In this document: piece after piece, positions 49,940-60,441 of the stretch
Layout: every line of letters begins with the position of its first letter
How positions within the stretch are numbered: position 1 is the stretch's first letter
Origin: Candidatus Reidiella endopervernicosa
GTDB taxonomy: Bacteria; Pseudomonadota; Gammaproteobacteria; GCF-013343005
Assembly: GCF_013343005.1 (NCBI RefSeq)
Contig: NZ_CP054491.1
Span: 2,090,501 to 2,154,500, forward strand
DNA length: 64,000 bases
Reading direction: 5' to 3'
Notes under the pieces: generated by a model
What the model was told of the DNA's origin: nothing
The model's input: only the letters and a program-made list of their open reading frames with translations
Databases searched by the model: none
Position numbers and translations under genes: made by a program

Positions 49940-50903
49940 GCGCTTCGCCTGGCACGACCCGAATTGGCATGAGCTGATCGAGCGCAAGCGTAGCGGGCGG
50001 TTTCCGCATGCGCTGCTCTTCAACGGTGCTGGCGGTACCGGCAAGGCACAGCTCGCGCTGGCACTTAGTCACGCACTGCTGTGTCAAAACCCGGCCGAGA
50101 CAGGAGAGGCGTGTGGCCAGTGTAAGTCGTGTCTGCTGATCGAGGCGGGCAGTCACCCCGATCTACTGACTCTCACCCTCGAAGAGGATGCAAAAGATAT
50201 CAAGATCGCCCAGGTGCGTGAGTTGATGTCGCAGCTGGCGCTGACCAGCCAGTACGACGGCTATAAAATCGCTATCATCTGGCCAGCCGAGCGGATGAAT
50301 ATCAACTCCGCCAATAGTCTGTTGAAAACGCTGGAGGAGCCTGCCGACAATACCTTGCTGATTCTGGTGACGGCACAGCCATCGCGCCTGTTGCCAACGA
50401 TTCGCAGCCGCTGCCAGCAGATCAACTTCACCCTGCCACCACACGATATGGCGCTGCAGTGGCTTGCCGAACAGAGAGTCGAGCAGGCGGAGTTACTGTT
50501 GGCGCTCGCCGATGGGGCGCCACTGCTGGCAGCAGAGCTGGGTGAGAGCGAGGCGCTGGAGCAACGCAGTACGCTGTTCGCGGCATTTAAGGCGCTCAAT
50601 ATGGGCAAAAACGACCCGATCTCGGTGGCCGATATCTGGGGTAAGAGCGAACCGACAACCTCTCTGCGCTGGTTGATGTCGTGGGTGATGGACATGATTC
50701 GTCTGCGCATGGGTGGGAGTCGTGAGATGCTGGCCAATCCCGATATCGAGCAGGATTTGCAACGCCTTGCGGAACCGTTAGACTTAGCCGAAATGTTCAA
50801 GCGTTTCGACCAGATAGCCGAATCGCTTAGACTGAGTTCAGCTACCATTAATCAGCAGTTACTGCTTGAAGAGACGATGATGAGTTGGGCTCGTAACCGA
50901 TAA
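49932..50903 (+). CDS. holB: DNA polymerase III delta-prime subunit
   Basis: 323 aa, GTG start at 49932. Clamp-loader AAA+ with NGAGGTGKAQLALALS, zinc cysteines CGQCKSCLL, SANSLLKTLEEP and SRCQQINF. Part of the clamp loader. Intact. Confidence 0.95.
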   Translation: MIERFAWHDPNWHELIERKRSGRFPHALLFNGAGGTGKAQLALALSHALLCQNPAETGEACGQCKSCLLIEAGSHPDLLTLTLEEDAKDIKIAQVRELMSQLALTSQYDGYKIAIIWPAERMNINSANSLLKTLEEPADNTLLILVTAQPSRLLPTIRSRCQQINFTLPPHDMALQWLAEQRVEQAELLLALADGAPLLAAELGESEALEQRSTLFAAFKALNMGKNDPISVADIWGKSEPTTSLRWLMSWVMDMIRLRMGGSREMLANPDIEQDLQRLAEPLDLAEMFKRFDQIAESLRLSSATINQQLLLEETMMSWARNR

Positions 50904-50921
50904 GAGATAACTAGAAAGATA

Positions 50922-51296
50922 ATGAGCGAACAGAGCGCAGCATCAGCCAAGGCACGTCCAGCACGACAGGGTATCCTCTCCCTGACGATCAAGGACAAGA
51001 GCGCGCTCTATGCGGCCTACATGCCGTTTGTGACCAATGGCGGTCTCTTTATTCCGACCAACAAGAGTTACGATGTTGGCGATGAAGTCTTCATGCTACT
51101 GACGCTTATGGATGAGACCGAGAAACTGCCGATCGCGGGCAAGATCGTCTGGATCACTCCCAAGGGTGCACAGGGCAACCGTGCGGCAGGTGTGGGTGTG
51201 CAGTTCAGTGATCAGGATGGTGGTGCGGCACGCAACAAGATCGAAACCTATCTGGCCGGTGCGCTGCAGTCGGATCGTCCTACCCACACCATGTAA
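50922..51296 (+). CDS. pilZ: type IV pilus assembly protein PilZ
   Basis: 124 aa. Very close in pattern to Pseudomonas PilZ: GILSLTIKDKSALYAAYMPF, GGLFIPTNKSYDVGDEVFM, WITPKGAQGNRAAGVGVQF, ending SDRPTHTM. This subclass lacks the RxxxR c-di-GMP motif and acts with FimX/PilB in pilus extension. The tmk-holB-pilZ-tatD order is conserved. Confidence 0.95.
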   Translation: MSEQSAASAKARPARQGILSLTIKDKSALYAAYMPFVTNGGLFIPTNKSYDVGDEVFMLLTLMDETEKLPIAGKIVWITPKGAQGNRAAGVGVQFSDQDGGAARNKIETYLAGALQSDRPTHTM

Positions 51297-51342
51297 TCTG
51301 CTCGGCCTCCCGCCGACATAACCTCAAGCACTCCCTTTCACT

Positions 51343-52119
51343 ATGAAACTCGTAGATTCTCACTGTCATCTCGATCGTCTCGATCTGAGCAAACACGACA
51401 ACTCACTTGAAGCAGCCCTGCAGCAGGCGCGTGATGCCGGCATTGAAGAGATGCTCTGTGTCGGCATCGATATGGAGGCGATGGAGCCGATGTTGGCACT
51501 GGTAGAGGCGCACGAAGGTGTCTACGCCTCCGTTGGTGTGCATCCCAACGAACATGACGGGCACGATCCGAGTATTGAGGAGCTGATCGAACTCTCAAAA
51601 CGTCCCAAGGTGATCGCCATCGGTGAGACCGGTCTCGACTACTTCCGCAGTGAGGGCGATCTAACCTGGCAACGCGACCGTTTCCGTCGTCACATTGAGG
51701 CGGCCAAACAGGTCAACAAACCACTCATCATTCATACCCGTGAGTCCTCAGCTGATACGCTACAAATTCTCGAAGAGGAGGGGGCCGAGGCGGTTGGTGG
51801 TGTGATGCACTGCTTTGTTGAGGATATGGAAACGGCACAGAGAGCCCTCGATATAGGCTTCTACATCTCCTTCTCCGGCATCGTTACCTTCAAAAACGCC
51901 AAAGAGCTGAAAGAGGTCGCCAAACAGGTGCCGCTCGAACGCATGCTGGTCGAGACCGATTCACCCTATCTGGCACCGGTACCGCATCGCGGAAAACCGA
52001 ATCAACCCGCCTATACCCGTCACGTTGCCGAGACGATAGCAGAGCTGAGAGAGATACCACTCGAACAGCTGGCCGAAGCGACCACCGACAACTTTCACAA
52101 ACTGTTTAAATTCTCGTAG
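51343..52119 (+). CDS. tatD: TatD-family metal-dependent deoxyribonuclease
   Basis: 258 aa. VDSHCHLDRLD metal ligands, IGETGLDYFRS, IIHTRES, MHCFVED and ETDSPYLAPVPHRGK. YcfH-type member, last gene of the conserved block. Intact. Confidence 0.92.
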   Translation: MKLVDSHCHLDRLDLSKHDNSLEAALQQARDAGIEEMLCVGIDMEAMEPMLALVEAHEGVYASVGVHPNEHDGHDPSIEELIELSKRPKVIAIGETGLDYFRSEGDLTWQRDRFRRHIEAAKQVNKPLIIHTRESSADTLQILEEEGAEAVGGVMHCFVEDMETAQRALDIGFYISFSGIVTFKNAKELKEVAKQVPLERMLVETDSPYLAPVPHRGKPNQPAYTRHVAETIAELREIPLEQLAEATTDNFHKLFKFS

Positions 52120-52185
52120 CCTGTAAGCTGTTTGCTGTCGGGGATCCGAGTTTAGATGCCGCTAATCTCCATCCGCGCTACCAGT

Positions 52186-53595
52186 TTAGAGATCGGCTGT
52201 AACGGCCAAAGCCAACGCGCTGTCGATCACCTCGTAAGGTGTATAGAAGTGAGGTGAGAAACGCACACCACCTCCTCGGGCGGCACACATCACCCCTTCG
52301 GACATCAGTTGTTCGTAGAGCCGTTTCGATTCGATGTTGATATGGCTGAAGGTGACGATACCGGCGTAACGTCCCTCTGCTGCCGAGGTTAGCAGCTCTA
52401 ACTTTGGTTCGTCCTTGATCCGTTCAAACAGGTAGCGACTACGCTTCAGAACCTCTGACTCAACGGTCGCGTATCCCGTCTCCTCCAGCAGAGAGAGGCT
52501 GGCGCTGAGAGCATGAATACAGACCATGTTGGGGCTGCCGCACTCGAAGCGCCGAGCAGTGTTGGCGACCTGCCACCCTTGCTGATCGAAATCGCCCACC
52601 GCTTCTACCATGTGCCAACCGTACTGGTTGAGTCTGAGTTGATCGCGTAGTTCTGCACGACAGTAGAAAAGAGCGAGCCCTTCTGGTCCCAGCATCCATT
52701 TGTGACCATCGGCCACGACGAAGTCGGCATCGACCTGCTGCAGATCGAACTGCAGCGCCCCGAGACCCTGGATCGCATCGATGCAGAGCAGCACGCCGCG
52801 TTCGCGACAGGCATTGGCGAGGCGTGCCAGATCCATCGCTGACCGCCATGGAGAGCGAAGTGAGGGCGGTTAGTCCCCGATAGTCGACGCCGTCTGCCTA
52901 TTCGTAGTTGAGAGCGCGAGCGAACGACGGAGAAGATGAGCAGCGGCTTTATGTCGGCGTAGAGTCACTGAGGGAGTTGTGTAGAGCCGCGAAGAGGTGA
53001 TTACGCAACGAACGCAGGATGTCGGGGCGCCGTAGGCATAAACGGTCGCGTTAAGTTTTGCTGTTTGCTTGGGCTTGGATGCCCAAAACAAACTTTCGCA
53101 AAAATAGCGACTCCCCGGGCGCAGTCCGCTGCCGTATTGAACGGTGCTGACTGAGAGAAGCCGGGTCTGATCATTCATCTGGTCGATCAGCGCCTGCTCG
53201 GGATCGTCGCCGCTGATATCAACCATCCGCGTCTCAACACCCTGAGAGGCGAGTGACTCCCAGACGATGCGGTTGGAGGGGAACTCCTGCTCGGCGATGA
53301 CGATGTTCTCGCCCTGTAGCCAATCGAGACCATAGGCGATCAGAGAGAGTCCCTCAGAGGTGTTTTTCAGTAATGCGATATCGTCAGCGGTAGGGGCGTT
53401 GATGAGCCTTTGTAGCTGCTCACGTAGTAGGCCTTCGACAGCCATCCACTGTGGGTAGTGTTTTGAACCAAGATGGAGGTTTTCTTCGGTGAAGCGTCGC
53501 ACCGCCTCAGCGGTACGCAGCGGCCAGGGGGCGACCGCTGCGTGGTTGAGGTAGCAGAGACCCTCTTCCAGTGGGAATTCGGGGTGCTGCTCCAT
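52186..53595 (-). pseudogene. class V aminotransferase (cysteine desulfurase-like), split by a mobile element
   Basis: Starts at 53595 with EEGLCYLNHAAVAPWPLRT. PLP Lys lies in VVADGHKWMLGPEGLALF. The element at 52839-53115 lies between STVQYGSGLRP and MDLARLANACRERG; removing it with one CG gives GLRPMDLARL in frame. No other lesion is seen, so this is a young, single-event inactivation. Closest families are SufS/CsdA-like or Egt/kynureninase-like class V enzymes; the substrate is unknown. Convergent with tatD. Confidence 0.85.
52839..53115 (+). mobile_element. CG-flanked short mobile element, copy 8 (in aminotransferase gene)
   Basis: 277 bp, CG at 52837-52838 and 53116-53117; antisense to its host, so the host frame reads through about 75 codons of the element. 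Confidence 0.92.
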
Positions 53596-53610
53596 GGGTG
53601 ATACTCCCGT

Positions 53611-55005
53611 CTAGAAAATGCGATTGAGACCGTCGAGTGCCGCCACGCGGTACGCCTCGGCCATGGTCGGATAGTTAAAGGTGGTATCTACAAAGTAGCG
53701 CACGGTGTTGGCGCTGCCCTTCTGTGACATGATCGCCTGACCGATGTGCACGATCTCAGAGGCCTGGTGACCGAAGCAGTGGATACCAAGAATCTCCAGG
53801 CTCTCGCGATGGAAGAGGATCTTCAGCATGCCGATGTTGGAACCGGTGATGTGGCTGCGGGCCAAATTCTCAAAAATCGAACGGCCCACTTCGTAGGGGA
53901 CCTTATCATCAGTCAGCTCGCGTTCGGTACGACCGACCGAACTGATCTCCGGGTTGGTGTAGATGCCCGTGGGGATATCCTCGATCAGCTTTGACTCTGA
54001 GACACCCTCGGCAATGTGGGTGGCGGCAAAGCGGCCTTGATCGTAGCTGGCACTGGCGAGGCTCGGCCAGCCGACCACATCGCCGATGGCATAGATATGG
54101 GGCAGGGCGGTCTGGTAGTCCTCATTGATCGAGATCGAACCGCGGTGATTCACATCGATGCCGATCTCCTCAAGACCCATATCCTGGGTGTTTCCCGAGC
54201 GACCGTTGGCCCACAGCAGCAGATCGGTCTTGAGGCGTTTGCCTGAGGAGAAGGTCATGATCACTCCGTCATCGGTGGTCTCGACCGACTCGTACTCCTC
54301 GTTGTGGCGCAGAATCACGCCCTGGCTACGCAGGTGGTAGCTGAGCGCATCGGTAATTTCATCATCAAGGAAGGCGAGCAGCCGCTCGCGGGTGTTAACC
54401 AGGTTCACCTTGATATCGAGATTGGCGAAGATCGAGGCGTATTCGCAGCCGATGACACCGGCACCGTAGACCGTGATCGAGCGGGGAGTGCAGTCGAGAT
54501 TCATCAATGCATCGCTGTCGAGCACCCGAGGATGGGAGAAGTCGATATCGTCGGGGCGATAGGGGCGTGAGCCTGTGGCGATAATGAAGTGGTCGGCACT
54601 GTAACGCTCGATGCTGCCATCATTGGATGTGACCTGAATCTCATTGGCAGAGATAAAGCAGGCGTGGCCCTGAATCACCGGTACTCGGTTGCAGTCGTAG
54701 AAGCTACGGCGCATGCGGGTCTGACGTGAGATGACCTCATCGCTGCGCTCAAGCAGCTGTGGCCAGGTGATTTCCAGATGCTCCATGGCACCCGCAAAGA
54801 GCTCGTTCTGCTTGTAGTCCTGGATTAGCTGCACTTCATGACGCAGCGCTTTGCTGGGGATGGTGCCGCTGTGGGTACAGCTACCGCCAACCACCGGTGC
54901 CTTCTCGACGACAGCAACCGAACGCCCCTTCTTCGCCAGGGTCATTGCAGCGCCTTCGCCGCCAGGTCCACTTCCGATGATAATGGTATCGAACTGCTTG
55001 CTCAT
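53611..55005 (-). CDS. sthA: soluble pyridine nucleotide transhydrogenase
   Basis: 464 aa from ATG 55005 ([21 protein letters not shown]); an upstream ATG at 55023 is less typical. FAD-binding start, and [13 protein letters not shown] in place of the redox CxxxxC of lipoamide dehydrogenases, diagnostic of SthA. NAD(P)-binding [15 protein letters not shown]. Balances NADPH and NADH. Intact. Confidence 0.93.
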   Translation of the reverse strand: MSKQFDTIIIGSGPGGEGAAMTLAKKGRSVAVVEKAPVVGGSCTHSGTIPSKALRHEVQLIQDYKQNELFAGAMEHLEITWPQLLERSDEVISRQTRMRRSFYDCNRVPVIQGHACFISANEIQVTSNDGSIERYSADHFIIATGSRPYRPDDIDFSHPRVLDSDALMNLDCTPRSITVYGAGVIGCEYASIFANLDIKVNLVNTRERLLAFLDDEITDALSYHLRSQGVILRHNEEYESVETTDDGVIMTFSSGKRLKTDLLLWANGRSGNTQDMGLEEIGIDVNHRGSISINEDYQTALPHIYAIGDVVGWPSLASASYDQGRFAATHIAEGVSESKLIEDIPTGIYTNPEISSVGRTERELTDDKVPYEVGRSIFENLARSHITGSNIGMLKILFHRESLEILGIHCFGHQASEIVHIGQAIMSQKGSANTVRYFVDTTFNYPTMAEAYRVAALDGLNRIF

Positions 55006-55222
55006 AAGGTGACCACTCTCCAATATGTGAACCCCCGATTATACCCAAGCCTCCAGCGGAGCGTCACCCGATGATGCCGTGCCAGATGGGCACTGAAACG
55101 GTCTCTGCTGTCAAATGCATCACAAACTGCGCAGGGCGCATCGACCGGGCTCACTCTTCCTTGGACAATTGCCCGCCGATCTGAAAAAATTGCGGCAATT
55201 AACCCACAATGCGATCACCAAA

Positions 55223-55930
55223 ATGTCTTATAAAAAAATACTCTTAGCCCTACCACTCCTAGTGATTTTGACCAGTGTTGAGGCTGAAACTCGTTACGTG
55301 ACCGACCAGTTTAAGGTCATGGTGCGTAGTGGCGAGGGAACCAAGCATAAGATCGTACGCATGCTACCCAGTGGTTACAGTGTTGATGTTCTTGGAGCCA
55401 ATCCTGAAACGGGCTACAGCGAGGTTCGACTCAAGAATGGCAATACCGGCTACATCCTTACCCGCCAGCTGATGGCCGAGCAGAGTGCGCGCGACCGTAT
55501 TGCCGTTGCTGAGCAGCGTGTAGAGGAACTCTCAGCTGAGCCGGGTCGACTCAGCAGCCGCCTTGCGGAGATCCAGGTTGAGAACCAGAAGCTACAGAAG
55601 AGCAACGGTTCACTCCAGTCAAAAAATGCACAGCTCGAGAAGGAGCTGAAGAGCATCAAGCGCACTGCCTCCAATGCGGTCAAGATTGCTAATGAGCGAA
55701 ATGAGCTCTCTACCCGTGTTGAGGGGCTGGAACAGCAGCTCTCTGAGGTGAAGTTCGAGAACCAGACCCTCTCCAACCAGTCGACCCAGAAGTGGTTCAT
55801 GATCGGAGCGGGTGTCACCATCACCGGAATCATCATCGGTCTGATCCTGCCCAACGTGCGCCTAGGTCGTCGTAGAAAGGATTCCTGGGTTCTCTCTAGC
55901 AACAAAGTTTCGATAGTGGTTTTCATCTAA
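55223..55930 (+). CDS. TIGR04211-type SH3/coiled-coil membrane protein (YgiM-like)
   Basis: 235 aa from ATG 55223. Signal peptide, bacterial SH3 domain (VMVRSGEGTKHKIVRML, GYSEVRLKNGNTGYIL), a long coiled coil (residues 90-180) and a C-terminal membrane helix (MIGAGVTITGIIIGLIL) followed by a short basic tail. The tail is longer than usual and may be altered near 55880. Periplasmic, function unknown. Confidence 0.8.
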   Translation: MSYKKILLALPLLVILTSVEAETRYVTDQFKVMVRSGEGTKHKIVRMLPSGYSVDVLGANPETGYSEVRLKNGNTGYILTRQLMAEQSARDRIAVAEQRVEELSAEPGRLSSRLAEIQVENQKLQKSNGSLQSKNAQLEKELKSIKRTASNAVKIANERNELSTRVEGLEQQLSEVKFENQTLSNQSTQKWFMIGAGVTITGIIIGLILPNVRLGRRRKDSWVLSSNKVSIVVFI

Positions 55931-56220
55931 AGAGGGAACTTTAGCGGATCTCCCGTAATCGGTAACCAGATATTAACGTTACTGATTTCAAAGTCAGTTT
56001 TACCAGCCTGCACTTTTGTGCAGCGGCTATGGTTGTGTGATTTCCATAACAGTGAATGGTTGTGTCCTCTACGAGATTTCGAGGGCATGTCTGTTATGTG
56101 CCGATTTAGCTCGTCAGGTTGATTTGTTGAGGACGGTTCGTGCTTAAATTGTTTCTTTCTGCAAGCGCCTTTTTCCCTTGTTTCTGGAGTTTCTAATCTT
56201 TGGAAAGGGCTCTGCACTCG

Positions 56221-56498
56221 CTGACCGCCATGGAGAGCGAAGTGAGGGCGGTTAGTCCCCGATAGTCGACGCCGTCTGCCTATTCGTAGTTGAGAGCGCG
56301 AGCGAACGACGAAGAAGATGCAGCAGCGGCTTTATGTCGGCGTAGAGTCACTGAGGGAGTTGTGTAGAGCCGCGAAGAGGTGATTACGCAACGTACGCAG
56401 GACGGTCGGGGCGCCGAAGGCATAAACGGTCGCGTTAAGTATTTGCCGCTTGCTTGGGCTTGGATGCCCAAAACAAACTTTCGTAAAATAGCGACTCC
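56221..56498 (+). mobile_element. CG-flanked short mobile element, copy 9 (in eptA-like gene)
   Basis: 278 bp, CG at 56219-56220 and 56499-56500, same direction as the host. Belongs to the GCCGCTTGC hairpin-flank subfamily. Confidence 0.92.
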
Positions 56499-57577
56499 CG
56501 ATTTTGTTTGTCTCCTATTCATCTCTTTTGTTCGTTGCGTCAGCGATGTCTGGCAGGTGGTACCTGTTTGTGGTGTCACCATTTCTACTGCTATCGACGA
56601 TAGTCTCTCCCTATCTCATTCTGACTAAATCTCGTCTGCAATATAATGTCATCTCCTCGATAATTGATTCCGATGTCGGTGAAACCGTTGAGTTTCTGGC
56701 AACACCGTTTTTCCTCAAATTTGCACTGTTATCACTTGCAATTATCGCTATTCCGTTTGTTTTATGTCGATTGAGATCTCTTGTTGACAGGTGTTCATCA
56801 CAGAAATTGACTCGAATTTATCTAATTATCCCGGCGCTATTGTTATCTCTGTTTGCAGTGTTGAAGGCACCTCATGACAGGGAAGAGTTATATAACGATG
56901 GTTTATACCGATATTTTCCTCTGCGACAGGTGGTTCTCGTAAAAGGAGCATTGTTGAGACAAGAGTCGTAGTTAATCAGTATCAAAATATGAGCCTGGAC
57001 TTGAGTGTTGCTCGTGATAAAGAAAATGATGTTTCGGTTGTGTTGGTTGTCGGCGAGGCTGCAAGAAGAAAATCGATGGGTGTATATGGGGCAGCATTTA
57101 ATACAACGCCATTTTATCTTCGATGTCATCTAAATCAACGGATCAAGTTGCGCTTTTTCAGATGCTGTAACTGTTGCGCCATTTACCAGGGTTGCTGTTC
57201 CGTTATTGCTTTCGATGGCTGGGGCACGCGACTACACAAAGATAGGGCGCACCCCTCGATATATAAAATTCTCAATCAGGCAGGAGTTATATCGACTCTT
57301 GTATCGAAAAATCATGGTGTGACACTGCATGAACAATTGATTGATGTGATTGTTAAAGATAATGCGAATGCTGTGGGCGGTGCTTCTATATACGATGTGG
57401 ATCTGCTGGCGCATATGTCAGATGCGCTTGCTGAGAGCGACAGTGGTAGTGATTTCATTACGTTAAGGTTGTTGGGAAGTCATCAGCGATATAAGGATAG
57501 ATATCCATCTGACCATGACTGTTTTTCACCAGATACTCCAGAAGCAAACTATCTAAGCTCGATAAGATATACCGACG

Positions 57578-57856
57578 CTGACCGCCATGGATAGCGAAGC
57601 GAAGGCGGTTAGTCCGCGATAGTCGACGCCGTCTGCATATTCGTAGTTGAGAGCGCGAGCGGACGACGAAGAAGATGCAGCAGCGGCTTTATGTCGGCGT
57701 AGAGTCACTGAGGGAGTTGTGTAGAGCCGCGAAGAGGTGATTACGCAACGTACGCAGGACGGTCGGGGCGCCGAAGGCATAAACGGTCGCGTTAAGTTTT
57801 TGCTGTTTGCTTGGGCTTGATGCCCAAAACAAACTTTCGCAAAAATAGCGACTCCC
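57578..57856 (+). mobile_element. CG-flanked short mobile element, copy 10 (in eptA-like gene)
   Basis: 279 bp, CG at 57576-57577 and 57857-57858. Excision with one CG gives SIRYTDDYFLSEL in frame. It shows a few private changes (ATGGATAGCGAAGCGAAG), so it is slightly older or of a different source copy. Confidence 0.92.
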
Positions 57857-58344
57857 CGACTATTTTCTTTCGGAACTGATGTTGCTATTGATGAATAGCG
57901 ATAAGCCATACGTGGTTATTTATCTTTCAGATCATGGTGAGTACGTCAACGATGAGGGTGACCAAATATATGGTCATGGTTTCAAGGCGATATCACGCGG
58001 CGAGATAGATATTCCACTGGTGTTTCTATTTAACGATGAGTACCTGAAAAGCATCGTAAGACAGCTGATCTGATTCGTGCGCGGTCAAATTATGGCGCTT
58101 CGCTTGATAATATTAGCCATACAATACTCGGCCTGTTTGGTGTCAGTGATAGTGAGTTTTACGATGAGACATACGATCTGTCTCTCCTGCACTTATGGCA
58201 CATCGTCGTTATATTGTTGATCGGAGTATGAGTATCTACGAACTGGACCAAATGGACCTGTATGAAACTGGTTTGGAAGAGAAGTCGAGATCCACAATCA
58301 CGCCGATCGCTGAGTGTGACGATTCTAGTAGCTGACCCTGATTG

Positions 58345-58640
58345 GAGTGGTGGTGTGTGAGTGCACACATTCAATGTGTTGGGTCATATTGAGTGACGTC
58401 TACCCTTAATTTATGTGTCCGGTTTAGTAGGAAGGGCGGGTCTTGAATTGTGAGTTAGCCAGACTATGTTAGCGCTTTCTGATTGTGACAAGATCTGACA
58501 TGTTGGCTTCTCTATAAACACACTGCTTATTTCAAAACTGTTAACTGCATCACACTCTAAGCGATAAAGAAGATTCTTCCCCTCTCTTTTATTGACTCTC
58601 TACCTGCACGATGAAACTATCCCGTATCACTATTGGGGTA
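58345..58640. other. gap without recognisable gene
   Basis: About 300 bp between the eptA remnant and the EAL-CZB gene. No ORF with a good RBS, repeat or terminator was recognised. It may hold the promoter of the EAL gene. Confidence 0.4.
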
Positions 58641-59306
58641 TTTCTTCGTCATGCAAAGCTCACTATCACCTCTCATTGAAGAGGCTCTGATCAGGGATGA
58701 GTTTGTTTTTCACTATCAGCCAAAGATCTCTCTGCTTAACGGTAAAGTGAGTGGAGCTGAAGCGCTAATAAGGTGGAAGAAAGCAGACGGTTCTCTGGTT
58801 CAACCGAATGATTTTATCCCAGCGGCTGAAGAGTCGGGGATGATCAAGAAGATCTCCCTTGCGATGTTTCCTAAGTTGATTGCTGACCTGGTTATTGTCC
58901 AGGATCTCAGATCCAGATCTGATTATCTCTTTTAATCTTACCGCACAGGACGTTGAAACGAGTGCAATGGTCGATTGCATTCGCGAAACGATCGAGAAGT
59001 ATCAGGTTAATCCTCAACGCCTCCAGGTGGAGCTCACCGAAACGTCGGTTATTAACAGCTCTAGTAGTGCTAGAAAAAATATTGAGTCTTTGGTCGAGAT
59101 GGGACTGGCGCTGGCTATGGACGATTTCGGAACGGGTTACTCATCAATCGATCTGCTTAGCCAGTGGCCCTTCTCAGTGGTGAAGATTGATCAGGGGCTG
59201 ATTCAGCGCATGATCACCTCCGAGAAGAGCACCACAATCGTCCAGGCGAGTATCCGCATGGTGCACCAGCTCGGAATCAAGGTGGTGGCTGAGGGTATCG
59301 AGACCG

Positions 59307-59586
59307 GGGAGTCGCTATTTTTGCGAAAGCTTGTTTTGGGCATCCAAGCCCAAGCAAGCGGCAAATACTTAACGCGACCGTTTATGCCTGCGGCGCCCCG
59401 ACCGTCCTGCGTACGTTGCGTAATCACCTCTTCGCGGCTCTACACAACTCCCTCAGTGACTCTACGCCGACATAAAGCCGCTGCTGCATCTTCTTCGTCG
59501 TTCGCTCGCGCTCTCAACTACGAATAGGCAGACGGCGTCGACTATCGGGGACTAACCGCCCTCACTTCGCTCTCCATGGCGGTCAG
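59307..59586 (-). mobile_element. CG-flanked short mobile element, copy 11 (in EAL-CZB gene)
   Basis: 280 bp, CG at 59305-59306 and 59587-59588, opposite to the host direction. Excision with one CG keeps GIETGGAVYDFLL in frame. Confidence 0.92.
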
Positions 59587-59995
59587 CGGTGGTGCCGTAT
59601 ATGATTTTCTGCTCAATTCTGGCTGTACCGAGGCGCAGGGTTTCTGGATGGGCAAGCCGATGGAGTTTTCGGAGTTTCTAACCTTCCTGAAGGTGGATCA
59701 GCGCTGGTCGGGTATCCCGATTGGATTGATCCATATGGCGCAGCTTGATCATATTCAGTGGCGGCGTTCGCTCGTCGAGCTAGTGATGTCTAAGGCGTTT
59801 GTTACGCAAAAGATGAGGGTGTGCAGTCTGTTGAGGCGGAGCTTGATCATCGTTGTTGTAAGCTCGGTCAGTGGTATTACGGTCACGGTCAGGAGTATGA
59901 GGGCTTTCCCGCTTTTGATGCGCTAGAACACCCTCACTGTGAACTTCATGGGCTCGGCAAGGAGCTTGTTGAAGCAGTAGAGCAGAGTGCTTCCG

Positions 59996-60272
59996 CTGAC
60001 CGCCATGGAGAGCGAAGTGAGGGCGGTTAGTCCCGATAGTCGACGCCGTCTGCCTATTCGTAGTTGAGAGCGTGAGCGAACGACGGAGAAGATGCAGCAG
60101 CGGCTTTATGTCGGCGTAGAGTCAGTGAGGAGTTGTGTAGAGCCGCGAAGAGGTGATTACGCAACGAACGCAGGACGGTCGGGGCGCCGTAGGCATAAAC
60201 GGTCGCGTTAAGTATTTGCCGCTTGCTTGGGCTTGGATGCCCAAAACATGCTTCCGCAAAATAGCGACTCCC
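59996..60272 (+). mobile_element. CG-flanked short mobile element, copy 12 (in EAL-CZB gene)
   Basis: 277 bp, CG at 59994-59995 and 60273-60274, same direction as host. Excision gives EQSASEREEVTRLL in frame. Some private substitutions (ACATGCTTCCGC for ACAAACTTTCGC). Confidence 0.92.
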
Positions 60273-60441
60273 CGAACGTGAGGAGGTTACTCGACTGCTT
60301 CGCTTATTGACAGAAAATCGGGTGAGGTCCTGGGGCTGCTACGAGGAGCTTGAGAGCGAAGCGCTGCTGGAACGTGGTGGCTTCAATGTTTCAGAGAGTG
60401 TGGCTGAGCTCTGATTTAAACCATCAACCCTTTGTTGATTT

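Larger units (their letters stand above)
56135..58340 (+). pseudogene. lipid A phosphoethanolamine transferase (EptA-like), decayed
   Basis: Membrane N-domain fragments: LVSGVSNLWKG near 56180 and, after the element, GRWYLFVVSPFLLLSTIV and RLQYNVISSIIDSDVGET-like DUF1705 pattern. The sulfatase domain starts at 57005 with VVLVVGEAARRKSMGVYG and NTTPFY (phosphorylatable Thr). A frameshift near 57115 follows. After a second element, YVVIYLSDHGEYVND and YGHGFKAISRGEIDIP carry the metal-site D and H. More shifts occur near 58070 and 58185; the end is near 58340. Two element copies (56221-56498 and 57578-57856) plus several indels make it non-functional. Confidence 0.8.
58651..60414 (+). pseudogene. 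EAL c-di-GMP phosphodiesterase with C-terminal CZB domain, decayed
   Basis: The EAL domain begins with FVFHYQPKISLL and GAEALIRWKKADGS, then after a frameshift near 58910 continues with ISFNLTAQDVET, VELTETSV, MDDFGTGYSSIDL, VVKIDQGL and VVAEGIET; all catalytic E, D and K residues are visible. After the element at 59307-59586 it resumes YDFLLNSGCTEAQGFWMGKP. A CZB-type zinc region follows (HMAQLDHIQWR; frameshift near 59815; CKLGQWYYGHG; PHCELHGLG), is split by another element at 59996-60272, and ends SERE-EVTRLL...SVAEL. Two insertions and two shifts. Confidence 0.8.

Noticed and set aside
55927-56217. A 96-codon minus-strand ORF downstream of the SH3 protein
   Set aside because: No RBS, no recognisable family and a low-complexity polar composition; part of it overlaps the start of the eptA remnant.
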